Below, in pieces: positions 35,224 through 47,391 of a DNA stretch of 64,000 nucleotides. The notes under the pieces are model-generated. The model had not been told where the DNA came from, did no database searches, and saw only the letters and a program-made list of their open reading frames with translations. Each line of letters begins with the position of its first letter. The first letter of the stretch is position 1. The DNA is from Tupaia tana. Taxonomy: Eukaryota; Chordata; Mammalia; Scandentia; Tupaiidae. The stretch is from positions 62,001-126,000 of the forward strand of contig JAKSZU010000274.1 of assembly GCA_026018925.1 (NCBI GenBank), read 5' to 3'. The translations under genes were made by a program, and so were the position numbers.

Positions 35224-38033
35224 GTGTCTCTGAGGTCTCTGTCTCTCTCTGCTCCTTTCTCCTCATTTTTTTTGGTAATTGTTCATTTTTACGATTTTTT
35301 TAAAGGTAGAATTTCTCTCTGGCTCTCAGCTCCATCTTTTGTTTTGTTAATAAGCCCTTCTGCTCCTTTCTCCCAGGCAGGGGAGTTGAGCCATTCTCTG
35401 AGAAGTTTCCACATGGATACTGGGAACTAGATATTTCAGGGCACAGGCGAAATGAAGATTTTCTACTCATAATTCAGCCACCAGCAACCAAAGCTAGTGT
35501 GGTAGGGAGCCCCTCTGGCCTTCTATCCCTGTCTCTGTGTCTCTGAGGTCTCTGTCTCTTTCTGCTACTGTCTACTCATTTTTTTGGTAATTTTTCCTTT
35601 TTACGATTTTTTTAAAGGTAGAATTTCTCTCTGGCTCTCAGCTCCATCTTTTGTTTTGTTAATAAGCCCTTCTTCTCCTTTCTCCCAGGCAGGAGAGTTG
35701 AGCCATTCTTTGAGAAGATTCCACATGGATACTGGGAACTAGATATTTCAGGGCACAGGCGAAATGAAGATTTTCTACTCATAATTCAGCCTCTAGCAAG
35801 CAAAGCTTGTGTGGTAGGGAGCCCCTCTGGACTTCTATACTTGTCTCTGTGTGTCTGAGGTCTCTGTCTCTCTCGGGTCCTGTCTCCTCATTTTTTTTGA
35901 TAATTTTTCCTCTTTACGATTTTTTTAAAGGTAGAATTTCTCTCTGGTTCTCAGCTCCATCTTTTGTTTTGTTAATAAGCCCTTCTGCTCCTTTCTCCCA
36001 GGCAGTAGAGTTGAGCCATTCTCTGAGAAGATTCCACATGGATTCTGGGAACTAGATATTTCAGGGCACAGGCGAAATGAAGATTTTCTACTCATAATTC
36101 AGCCTCCAGCAAGCAAAGCTAGTGTGGTAGGGAGCCCCTCTGGCCTTCTATCCCTGTCTCTGTGTCTTTGAGGTCTCTGTCTCTCTCTGCTCCTGTCTCA
36201 TTTTTTTTGGTAATTTTTCCTTTTTACGATTTTTTTAAAGGTAGAATTTATCTCTGGCTCTCAGCTCCATCTTTTGTTTTGTTAATAAGCCCTTCTGCTC
36301 CTTTCTCCCATGCAGGAGAGTTGAGCCATCTCTGAGAAAATTCCACATGGATACTGGGAACTAGATATTTCAGGGCACAGGCGAAATGAAGATTTTCTAC
36401 TCATAATTCAGCCTCCAGCAAGCAAAGCTAGTGTGGTAGGGAGCCCCTCTGGCCTTCTATCCCTGTCTCTGTGTCTCTGGGGTCTCTGTCTCTCTCTGCT
36501 CATGTCTCCTCATTTTTTTTGGTAATTTTAATTTTACGATTTTTTTAAAGGTAGAATTTCTCTCTGGCTCTCAGCTCCATCTTTTGTTTTGTTAATAAGC
36601 CCTTCTGCTCCTTTCTCCCATGCAGGAGAGTTGAGCCATTCTCTGAGAAGATTCCACATGGATACTGGGAACTAGATATTTCAGGGCACAGGCGAAATGA
36701 AGATTTTCTACTCATAATTCAGCCTCCAGCAAGCAAAGCTAGTGTGGTAGGGAGCCCCTCTGGCCTTCTATCCCTGACTCTATGTCTCTGAGGTCTCTGT
36801 CTCTCTCTGCTCCTGTCTCCTCAATTTTTTTTGGTAATTTTTCCTTTTTACGATTTTTTTAAAAGTAGAATTTCTCTCTGGCTCTCAGCTCCATCTTTTG
36901 TTTTGTTAAAAAGCCCTTCTGCTCCTTTCTCCCAGGCAGGAGAGTTGAGCCATTCTCTGAGAAGTTTCCACATGGATACTGGGAACTAGATATTTCAGGG
37001 CACAGGCGAAATGAAGATTTTCTACTCATAATTCAGCCTCCAGCAAGCAAAGCTAGTGTGGTAGAGAGCCCCTCTTGCCTTCTATCCCTGTCTCTGTGTC
37101 TCTGAGGTCTCTGTCTCTCTCTGCTCATGTCTCCTCATTTTTTTTGGTAATTTTTCCTTTTTACGATTTCTTTAAAGGTAGAATTTCTCTCTGGCTATCA
37201 GCTCCATCTTTTGTTTTGTTAATAAGCCCTTCTGCTCCTTTCTCCCAGGCAGGAGAGTCGAGCCATTCTCTGAGAAGTTTACACATGGATACTGGGAACT
37301 AGATATTTCAGGGCACAGGCGAAATGAAGATTTTCTACTCATAATTCAGCCTCCAGCAAGCAAAGCTAGTGTGGTAGGGAGCCCCTCTGGCCTTCTATCC
37401 CTGTCTCTGTGTCTCTGAGGTCTCTGACTCTCTCTGCTCCTGTCTCCTCATTTTTTTGGTAATTTTTCCTTTTTACGATTTTTTTAAAGGTAGAATTTCT
37501 CTCTGCCTCTCAGCTCCATCTTTTGTTTTGTTAATAAGCCCTTCTACTCCTTTCTCCCAGGCAGGAGAGTTGAGCCATTCTCTGAGAAGATTCCACATGG
37601 ATACTGGGAACTAGATATTTCAGGGCACAGGCGAAATGAAGATTTTCTACTCATAATTCAGCCTCTAGCAAGCAAAGCTAGTGTGGTAGGGAGCCCCTCT
37701 GGCCTTCTATACCTGTCTCTGTGTCTCTGAGGTCTCTGTCTCTCTCGGGTCCTGTCTCCTCATTTTTTTTGATAATTTTTCCTTTTTACGATTTTTATAA
37801 AGGTAGAATTTCTCTCTGGCTCTCAGCTCCATCTTTTGTTTTGTTAATAAGCCCTTCTGCTCCTTTCTCCCAGGCAGGAGACTTGAGCCATTCTCTGAGA
37901 AGATTCCACTTGGATTCTGGGAACTAGATATTTAAGGGCACAGGCGAAATGAAGATTTTCTACTCATAATTCAGCCTCCAGCAAGCAAAGCTAGTGTGGT
38001 AGGGAGCCCCTCTGGCCTTCTATCCCTGTCTCT
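35224..38033. repeat. I-J-C-D-E-F-G-H-C' block, copy a (repeated at 41772)
   Basis: Units I 35224, J 35537, C 35849, D 36162, E 36471, F 36782, G 37096, H 37409, C' 37721. Every start has a counterpart exactly 6548 bp downstream, with no net indel over nine units. Shared marks include cttcttctcctt in J (35672 and 42219), gttaaaaagccc in F and gcagtagagtt in C. This is the fullest single run of the recurring cassette. Confidence 0.9.
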
Positions 38034-39274
38034 GTGTCTTTGAGGTCTCTGTCTCTCTCTGCTCCTGTCTCATTTTTTTTGGTAATTTTTCATTTTTACG
38101 ATTTTTTTAAAGGTAGAATTTATCACTGGCTCTCAGCTCCATCTTTTGTTTTGTTAATAAGCCCTTCTGCTCCTTTCTCCCATGCAGGAGAGTTGAGCCA
38201 TCTCTGAGAAGATTCCACATGGATACTGGGAACTAGATATTTCAGGGCACAGGCGAAATGAAGATTTTCTACTCATAATTCAGCCTCCAGCAAGCAAAGC
38301 TAGTGTGGTAGGGAGCCCCTCTGGCCTTCTATCCCTGTCTCTGTGTCTCAGGGTCTCTGTCTCTCTCTGCTCCTGTCTCCTCATTTTTTTTGGTAATTTT
38401 AATTTTACGATTTTTTTAAAGGTAGAATTTCTCTCTGGTTCTCAGCTCCATCTTTTGTTTTGTTAATAAGCCCTTCTGCTCCTTTCTCCCATGCAGGATA
38501 GTTGAGCCATTCTCTGAGAAGATTCCACATGGATACTGGGAACTAGATATTTCAGGGCACAGGCGAAATGCAGATTTTCCACTCATAATTCATCCTCCAG
38601 CAAGCAAATCTAGTGTGGTAGGGAGTCCCTCTGGCCTTCTATCCCTGTCTCTGAGTCTCTGAGGTCTTTGTCTCTCTCTGCTCTTGTCTCCTCATTTTTT
38701 TTGGTAATTTTTCCTTTTTACGATTTTTTTAAAGGTAGAATTTCTCTCTGGCCCTCTGCTCCATCTTTTGTTTTGATAATAAGCCGTTCTGCTCCTTTCT
38801 CCCTGGCAGGAGAGTTGAGCCATTCTCTGAGAAGTTTCCACATGGATACTGGGAACTAGATATTTCAGGGCACAGGCGAAATGAAGATTTTCTACTCATA
38901 ATTCAGCCTCCAGCAAGCAAAGCTAGTGTGCTAGGGAGCCCCTCTGGCTTTCTATACCTGTCTCTGTGTCTCTGAGGTCTCTGTCTCTCTCTGGTCCTTT
39001 CTCCTAAATTTTTGGTAATTTTTCCTTTTTACGATTTTTTTAAAGGTAGAATTTCTCTGGCTCTCAGCTCCATCTTTTGTTTTGATAATAAGCCCTTCTG
39101 CTCCTTTCTCCCAGGCAGGAGAGTTGAGCCATTCTCTGAGAAGATTCCACATGGATACTGGGAACTAGATAATTCAGGGCACAGGCGAAATGAAGATTTT
39201 CTACTCATAATTCAGCCACCAGCAAGCAAAGCTAGTGTGGTAGGGAGCCCCTCTGGCCTTCTATCCCTGTCTCT
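38034..39274. repeat. D-E-K-L junction block with a chimeric monomer
   Basis: Units D 38034, E 38343 (tctcagggtctc, one base short), K 38653, L 38966. Unit 38966 begins as L (ggtcctttctcctaaattt) but ends as I (gccaccagcaagc) and leads straight into J at 39275. That makes it a crossover product between two subtypes. It also has a 2-bp CT loss (aatttctctggctc), found again at 56218. Confidence 0.82.
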
Positions 39275-41771
39275 GTGTCTCTGAGGTCTCTGTCTCTTTC
39301 TGCTACTGTCTACTCATTTTTTTGGTAATTTTTCCTTTTTACGATTTTTTTAAAGGTAGAATTTCTCTCTGGCTCTCAGCTCCATCTTTTGATTTGTTAA
39401 TAAGCCCTTCTGCTCCTTTCTCCCAGGCAGGAGAGTTGCGCCATTCTCTGAGAAGTTTCCACATGGATACTGGGAACTAGATATTTCAGGGCACAGGCGA
39501 AATGAAGATTTTCTACTCATAATTCAGCCTCTAGCAAGCAAAGCTAGTGTGGTAGGGAGCCCCTCTGGCCTTCTATACCTGTCTCTGTGTGTCTGAGGTC
39601 TCTGTCTCTCTCGGGTCCTGTCTCCTCATTTTTTTTGATAATTTTTCCTCTTTACGATTTTTTTAAAGGTAGAATTTATCTCTGGCTCTCAGCTCCATCT
39701 TTTGTTTTGATAATAAGCCCTTCTGCTCCTTTCTCCCAGGCAGGAGAGTTGAGCCATTCTCTGAGAATATTCCACATGGATTCTGGGAACTAGATATTTC
39801 AGGGCACAGGCGAAATGAAGATTTTCTACTCATAATTCAGCCTCCAGCAAGCAAAGCTAGTGTGGTAGGGAGCCCCTCTGACCTTCTATCCCTGTCTCTG
39901 TGTCTTTGAGGTCTCTGTCTCTCTCTGCTCCTGTCTCATTTTTTTTGGTAATTTTTCCTTTTTACGATTTTTTTAAAGGTAGAATTTATCTCTGGCTCTC
40001 AGCTCCATCTTTTGTTTTGTTAATAAGCCCTTCTGCTCCTTTCTCCCATGCAGGAGAGTTGAGCCATCTCTGAGAAGATTCCACATGGATACTGGGAACT
40101 AGATATTTCAGGGCACAGGCGAAATGAAGATTTTTTACTCATAATTCAGCCTCCAGCAAGCAAAGCTAGTGTGGTAGGGAGCCCCTCTGGCCTTCTATCC
40201 CTGTCTCTGTGTCTCTGGGGTCTCTGTCTCTCTCTGCTCCTGTCTCCTCATTATTTTTGGTAATTTTAATTTTACGATTTTTTTAAAGGTAGAATTTCTC
40301 TCTGGCTCTCAGCTCCATCTTTTGTTTTGTTAATAAGCCCTTCTGCTCCTTTCTCCCATGCAGGAGAGTTGAGCCATTCTCTGAGAAGATTCCACATGGA
40401 TACTGGGAACTAGATATTTCAGGGCACAGGCGAAATGAAGATTTTCTACTCATAATTCAGCCTCCAGCAAGCCAAGGTAGTGTGGTAGGGAGCCCCTCTG
40501 GCCTTCTATCACTGACTCTATGTCTCTGAGGTCTCTGTCTCTCTCTGCTCCTGTCTCCTCAATTTTTTTTGGTAATTTTTCCTTTTTACGATTTTTTTAA
40601 AAGTAGAATTTCTCTCTGGTTCTCAGCTCCATCTTTTGTTTTGTTAATAAGCCCTTCTGCTCCTTTCTCCCAGGCAGGAGAGTTGAGCCATTCTCTGAGA
40701 AGTTTCCACATGGATACTGGGAACTAGATATTTCAGGGCACAGGCGAAATGAAGATTTTCTACTCATAATTCAGCCTCCAGCAAGCAAAGCTAGTGTGGT
40801 AGAGAGCCCCTCTGGCCTTCTATCCCTGTCTCTGTGTCTCTGAGGTCTCTGTCTCTCTCTGCTCATGTCTCCTCAATTTTTTGGTAATTTTTCCTTTTTA
40901 CGATTTCTTTAAAGGTAGAATTTCTCTCTGGCTAACAGAGCCATCTTTTGTTTTGTTAATAAGCCCTTCTGCTCCTTTCTCCCAGGAAGGAGAGTCGAGC
41001 CATTCTCTGAGAAGTTTACACATGGATACTGGGAAATAGATATTTCAGGGCACAGGCGAAATGAAGATTTTCTACTCATAATTCAGCCTCCAGCAAGCAA
41101 AGCTAGTGTGGTAGGGAGCCCCTCTGGCCTTCTATCCCTGACTCTGTGTCTCTGAGATCTCTGCCTCTCTCTGCTCCTGTCTCCTCAATTTTTTTGGAAA
41201 TTTTTCCTATTTTCGATTTTTTTAAAGGTAGAATTGCTCTCTGGCTCTCAGCTCCATCTTCTGTTTTGTTAATAAGCCCTTCTGCTCCTTTCTCCCAGGC
41301 AGGAGAGTTGAACCATTTTCTGAGAAGATTCCACATGGATACTGGGAACTAGATATTTCAGGGCACAGGCGAAATGAAGATTTTCTACTCATAATTCAGC
41401 CTCCAGGAAGCAAAGCTAGTGTGGTAGGGAGCCCCTCTGGCCTTCTATCCCTGTCTCTGTGTCTCTGAGGTCTCTGTCTCTCTCTGCTCCTGTCTCCTCA
41501 TTTTTTTTGATAATTTTTCCTTTTTACGATTTTTTTAAAGATAGAATTTCTCTCTGGCTCTCAGCTCCATCTTCTGATTTGTTAATAAGCCCTTCTGCTC
41601 CTTTCTCCCAGGCAGGAGAGATGAGCCATTCTCTGAGAAGTTTCCACATGGATACTGGGAACTAGATATTTCAGGGCACAGGCGAAATGAAGATATTCTA
41701 CTCATAATTCAGCCTCCAGCAAGCAAAGCTAGTGTGGTCGGGAGCCCCTCTGGCCTTCTATCCCTGTCTCT
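39275..41771. repeat. J-C-D-E-F-G-P block, copy a (repeated at 48644)
   Basis: Units J 39275, C 39587, D 39900, E 40209, F 40520, G 40834, P 41146 and a gataattttt/gagagatgag unit at 41459. From 39587 onward each start has a counterpart exactly 9369 bp downstream (48956, 49269, 49578, 49889, 50203, 50515, 50828). Shared marks include gctaacagagcc / gctatcagagcc in G and gaaccattttctg in P. The unit at 41146 is shorter in its T run than the P units at 17728 and 24292. Confidence 0.88.
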
Positions 41772-44581
41772 GTGTCTCTGAGTTCTCTGTCTCTCTCTGC
41801 TCCTGTCTCCTCATTTTTTTTGGTAATTGTTCATTTTTACGATTTTTTTAAAGGTAGAATTTCTCTCTGGCTCTCAGCTCCATCTTTTGTTTTGTTAATA
41901 AGCCCTTCTGCTCCTTTCTCCCAGGCAGGGGAGTTGAGCCATTCTCTGAGAAGTTTCCACATGGATACTGGGAACTAGATATTTCAGGGCACAGGCGAAA
42001 TGAAGATTTTCTACTCATAATTCAGCCACCAGCAAGCAAAGCTAGTGTGGTAGGGAGCCCCTCTGGCCTTCTATCCCTGTCTCTGTGTCTCTGAGGTCTC
42101 TGTCTCTTTCTGCTACTGTCTACTCATTTTTTTGGTAATTTTTCCTTTTTACGATTTTTTTAAAGGTAGAATTTCTCTCTGGCTCTCAGCTCCATCTTTT
42201 GTTTTGTTAATAAGCCCTTCTTCTCCTTTCTCCCAGGCAGGAGAGTTGAGCCATTCTCTGAGAAGATTCCACATGGATACTGGGAACTAGATATTTCAGG
42301 GCACAGGCGAAATGAATATTTTCTACTCATAATTCAGCCTCTAGCAAGCAAAGCTTGTGTGGTAGGGAGCCCCTCTGGACTTCTATACTTGTCTCTGTGT
42401 GTCTGAGGTGTCTGTCTCTCTCGGGTCCTGTCTCCTCATTTTTTTTGATAATTTTTCCTCTTTACGATTTTTTTAAAGGTAGAATTTCTCTCTGGTTCTC
42501 AGCTCCATCTTTTGTTTTGTTAATAAGCCCTTCTGCTCCTTTCTCCCAGGCAGTAGAGTTGAGCCATTCTCTGAGAAGATTCCACATGGATTCTGGGAAC
42601 TAGATATTTCAGGGCACAGGCGAAATGAAGATTTTCTACTCATAATTCAGCCTCCAGCAAGCAAAGCTAGTGTGGTAGGGAGCCCCTCTGGCCTTCTATC
42701 CCTGTCTCTGTGTCTTTGAGGTCTCTGTCTCTCTCTGCTCCTGTCTCATTTTTTTTGGTAATTTTTCCTTTTTACGATTTTTTTAAAGGTAGAATTTATC
42801 TCTGGCTCTCAGCTCCATCTTTTGTTTTGTTAATAAGCCCTTCTGCTCCTTTCTCCCATGCAGGAGAGTTGAGCCATCTATGAGAAAATTCCACATGGAT
42901 ACTGGGAACTAGATATTTCAGGGCACAGGCGAAATGAAGATTTTCTACTCATAATTCAGCCTCCAGCAAGCAAAGCTAGTGTGGTAGGGAGCCCCTCTGG
43001 CCTTCTATCCCTGTCTCTGTGTCTCTGGGGTCTCTGTCTCTCTCTGCTCATGTCTCCTCATTTTTTTTGGTAATTTTAATTTTACGATTTTTTTAAAGGT
43101 AGAATTTCTCTCTGGCTCTCAGCTCCATCTTTTGTTTTGTTAATAAGCCCTTCTGCTCCTTTCTCCCATGCAGGAGAGTTGAGCCATTCTCTGAGAAGAT
43201 TCCACATGGATACTGGGAACTAGATATTTCAGGGCACAGGCGAAATGAAGATTTTCTACTCATAATTCAGCCTCCAGCAAGCAAAGCTAGTGTGGTAGGG
43301 AGCCCCTCTGGCCTTCTATCCCTGACTCTATGTCTCTGAGGTCTCTGTCTCTCTCTGCTCCTGTCTCCTCAATTTTTTTTGGTAATTTTTCCTTTTTACG
43401 ATTTTTTTAAAAGTAGAATTTCTCTCTGGCTCTCAGCTCCATCTTTTGTTTTGTTAAAAAGCCCTTCTGCTCCTTTCTCCCAGGCAGGAGAGTTGAGCCA
43501 TTCTCTGAGAAGTTTCCACATGGATACTGGGAACTAGATATTTCAGGGCACAGGCGAAATGAAGATTTTCTACTCATAATTCAGCCTCCAGCAAGCAAAG
43601 CTAGTGTGGTAGAGAGCCCCTCTTGCCTTCTATCCCTGTCTCTGTGTCTGTGAGGTCTCTGTCTCTCTCTGCTCATGTCTCCTCATTTTTTTTGGTAATT
43701 TTTCCTTTTTACGATTTCTTTAAAGGTAGAATTTCTCTCTGGCTATCAGCTCCATCTTTTGTTTTGTTAATAAGCCCTTCTGCTCCTTTCTCCCAGGCAG
43801 GAGAGTCGAGCCATTCTCTGAGAAGTTTACACATGGATACTGGGAACTAGATATTTCAGGGCACAGGCGAAATGAAGATTTTCTACTCATAATTCAGCCT
43901 CCAGCAAGCAAAGCTAGTGTGGTAGGGAGCCCCTCTGGCCTTCTATCCCTGTCTCTGTGTCTCTGAGGTCTCTGACTCTCTCTGCTCCTGTCTCCTCATT
44001 TTTTTGGTAATTTTTCCTTTTTACGATTTTTTTAAAGGTAGAATTTCTCTCTGCCTCTCAGCTCCATCTTTTGTTTTGTTAATAAGCAATTCTGCTCCTT
44101 TCTCCCAGGCAGGAGAGTTGAGCCATTCTCTGAGAAGATTCCACATGGATACTGGGAACTAGATATTTCAGGGCACAGGCGAAATGAAGATTTTCAACTC
44201 ATAATTCAGCCTCTAGCAAGCAAAGCTAGTGTGGTAGGGAGCCCCTCTGGCCTTCTATACCTGTCTCTGTGTCTCTGAGGTCTCTGTCTCTCTCGGGTCC
44301 TGTCTCCTCATTTTTTTTGATAATTTTTCCTTTTTACGATTTTTATAAAGGTAGAATTTCTCTCTGGCTCTCAGCTCCATCTTTTGTTTTGTTAATAAGC
44401 CCTTCTGCTCCTTTCTCCCAGGCAGGAGACTTGAGCCATTCTCTGAGAAGATTCCACATGGATTCTGGGAACTAGATATTTCAGGGCACAGGCGAAATGA
44501 AGATTTTCTACTCATAATTCAGCCACCAGCAAGCAAAGCTAGTGTGGTAGGGAGCCCCTCTGGCCTTCTATCCCTGTCTCT
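41772..44581. repeat. I-J-C-D-E-F-G-H-C' block, copy b
   Basis: Nine units that repeat 35224-38033 at a constant 6548-bp offset. Private changes include ctgaggtgtctg in C (42397), gccatctatgag in D near 42875 and taataagcaattctg in H near 44087. The D-to-C' part is copied again at 51141-53012 with an 8431-bp offset. That later copy also has taataagcaattctg, so it was derived from this copy or its recent ancestor, not from 35224-38033. Confidence 0.9.
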
Positions 44582-46766
44582 GTGTCTCTGAGGTCTCTGT
44601 CTCTTTCTGCTACTGTCTACTCATTTTTTTGGTAATTTTTACTTTTTACGATTTTTTTAAAGGTAGAATTTCTCTCTGGCTCTCAGCTCCATCTTTTGTT
44701 TTGTTAATAAGCCCTTCTTCTCCTTTCTCCCAGGCAGGAGAGTTGAGCCATTCTCTGAGAAGATTCCACATGGATACTGGGAACTAGATATTTCAGGGCA
44801 CAGGCGAAATGAAGATTTTCTACTCATAATTCAGCCTCTAGCAAGCAAAGCTAGTGTGGTAGGGAGCCCCTCTGGACTTCTATACCTGTCTCTGTGTGTC
44901 TGAGGTCTCTGTCTCTCTCGGGTCCTGTCTCCTCATTTTTTTTGATAATTTTTCCTCTTTACGATTTTTTTAAAGGTAGAATTTCTCTCTGGTTCTCAGC
45001 TCCATCTTTTGTTTTGTTAATAAGCCCTTCTGCTCCTTTCTCCCAGGCAGGAGAGTTGAGCCATTCTCTGAGAAGATTCCACATGGATTCTGGGAACTAG
45101 ATATTTAAGGGCACAGGCGAAATGAAGATTTTCTACTCATAATTCAGCCTCCAGCAAGCAAAGCTAGTGTGGTAGGGAGCCCCTCTGGCCTTCTATCCCT
45201 GTCTCTGTGTCTTTGAGGTCTCTGTCTCTCTCTGCTCCTGTCTCATTTTTTTTGGTAATTTTTCATTTTTACGATTTTTTTAAAGGTAGAATTTATCACT
45301 GGCTCTCAGCTCCATCTTTTGTTTTGTTAATAAGCCCTTCTGCTCCTTTCTCCCATGCAGGAGAGTTGAGCCATCTCTGAGAAGATTCCACATGGATACT
45401 GGGAACTAGATATTTCAGGGCACAGGCGAAATGAAGATTTTCTACTCATAATTCAGCCTCCAGCAAGCAAAGCTAGTGTGGTAGGGAGCCCCTCTGGCCT
45501 TCTATCCCTGTCTCTGTGTCTCTGGGGTCTCTGTCTCTCTCTGCTCCTGTCTCCTCATTTTTTTTGGTAATTTTAATTTTACGATTTTTTTAAAGGTAGA
45601 ATTTCTCTCTGGCTCTCAGCTCCATCTTTTGTTTTGTTAATAAGCCCTTCTGCTCCTTTCTCCCATGCAGGAGAGTTGAGCCATTCTCTGAGAAGATTCC
45701 ACATGGATACTGGGAACTAGATATTTCAGTGCACAGGCGAAATGAAGATTTTCTACTCATAATTCAGCCTCCAGCAAGCAAAGCTAGTGTGGTAGGGAGC
45801 CCCTCTGGCCTTCTATCCCTGACTCTATGTCTCTGAGGTCTCTGTCTCTCTCTGCTCCTGTCTCCTCAATTTTTTTTGGTAATTTTTCCTTTTTACGATT
45901 TTTTTAAAAGTACAATTTCTCTCTGGCTCTCAGCTCCATCTTTTGTTTTGTTAATAAGCCCTTCTGCTCCTTTCTCCCAGGCAGGAGAGTTGAGCCATTC
46001 TCTGAGAAGGTTCCACATGGATACTGGGAACTAGATATTTCAGGGCACAGGCGAAATGAAGATTTTCTACTCATAATTCAGCCTCCAGCAAGCAAAGCTA
46101 GTGTGGGAGGGAGCCTCTCTGGCCTTCTATCCCTGTCTCTGTGTCTCTGAGGTCTCTGTCACTCTCTGCTCCTGTCTCCTCATTTTTTTTGGGTAATTTT
46201 TCCTTTTTACGATTTTTTTAAAGGTAGAATTTCTCTCTGGCTCTCAGCTCCATCTTTTGTTTTGTTCATAAGCCCTTCTGCTCCTTTCTCCCAGGCAGGA
46301 GAGTTGAGCCATTCTCTGAGAAGTTTCCACATGGATACTGGGAACTAGATATTTCAGGGCACAGGCGAAATGAAGATTTTCTACTCATAATTCAGCCTCC
46401 AGCAAGCCAAGATAGTGTGGTAGGGAGCCCCTCTGGCCTTCTATCCCTGTCTCTGTGTCTCTGAGGTCTCCGTCTCTCTCTGGTCCTGTTTCCTCATTTT
46501 TTTGGTAATTTTTCCTTTTTATGATTTTTTTAAAGGTAGAATTTCTCTCTGGCTCTCAGCTCCATCTTTTGTTTTGATAATAAGCCCTTCTGCTCCTTTC
46601 TCCCAGGCAGGAGAGTTGAGCCATTCTCTGAGAAGATTCCACATGGATACTGGGAACTAGATATTTCAGGGCACAGGCGAAATGAAGATTTTCTACTCAT
46701 AATTCAGCCTCCAGCAAGCAAAGCTAGTGTGGTAGGGAGCCCCTCTGGCCTTCTATCCCTGTCTCT
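44582..46766. repeat. J-C-D-E-F plus two tail monomers (repeated at 53013)
   Basis: Units J 44582, C 44894, D 45207, E 45516, F 45827, then 46141 (gtgtgggagggagcctctc before the start, cactctctgctcc) and 46455 (ggtctccgtctc). They recur at 53013-55195, offset 8429-8431 bp. Shared marks are aaaagtacaattt in F and gatatttaagggcac in C. J at 44582 has an A change (gtaatttttactttt) absent from the later copy. Confidence 0.87.
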
Positions 46767-47391
46767 GTGTCTCTGAGGTCTCTGTATCTCTCTGATCCTG
46801 TCTCCTCATTTTTTTGGTAATTTTTCCTTTTTACGATTTTTTTAAAGATGGAATTTCTCTCTGGCACTGAGCTCCATCTTTTGTTTCGTTAATAAGCCCT
46901 TCTGCTCCTTTCTCCCATGCAGGAGTGTTGAGCCATTCTCTGAGAAGTTTCCACATGGATACTGGGAACTAGATATTTCAGGGCACAGGCGAAATGAAGA
47001 TTTTCTACTCATAATTCAGCCTCCAGCAAGCAAAGCTAGTGTGGTAGGGAGCCCCTCTGGCCTTCTATACCTGTCTCTGTGTCTCTGAGGTCTCTGTCTC
47101 TCTCTGCTCCTGTTTCCCCATTTTTTTTGGTAATTTTACCTTTTTACGATTTTTTTAAAGGAAGAATTTCTCTCTGGCTCTCAGCTCCATCTTTTGTTTT
47201 GTTCATAAGCCCTTCTGCTCCTTTCTCCCAGGCAGGATATTTTAGCTATTCTCTGAGAAGTTTCCAGATGGACACTGGAATCTAGATATTTCAGGGCACA
47301 GGCGAAATGAAGATTTTCTACTCATAATTCAGCCTCCAGCAAGCAAAGCTAGTGTGGTAGGGAGCCCCTCTGCCCTTCTATCCCTGTCTCT
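46767..47391. repeat. Q-Y pair (repeated at 56444)
   Basis: Unit 46767 is Q-type (gatggaatttc, cactgagctcc, ttgtttcgttaa, gcaggagtgttg). Unit 47079 is Y-type with tttccccatttt, gtaattttacc and aaaggaagaattt. The same two units with the same private marks occur at 56444-57068, exactly 9677 bp away. Confidence 0.87.
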
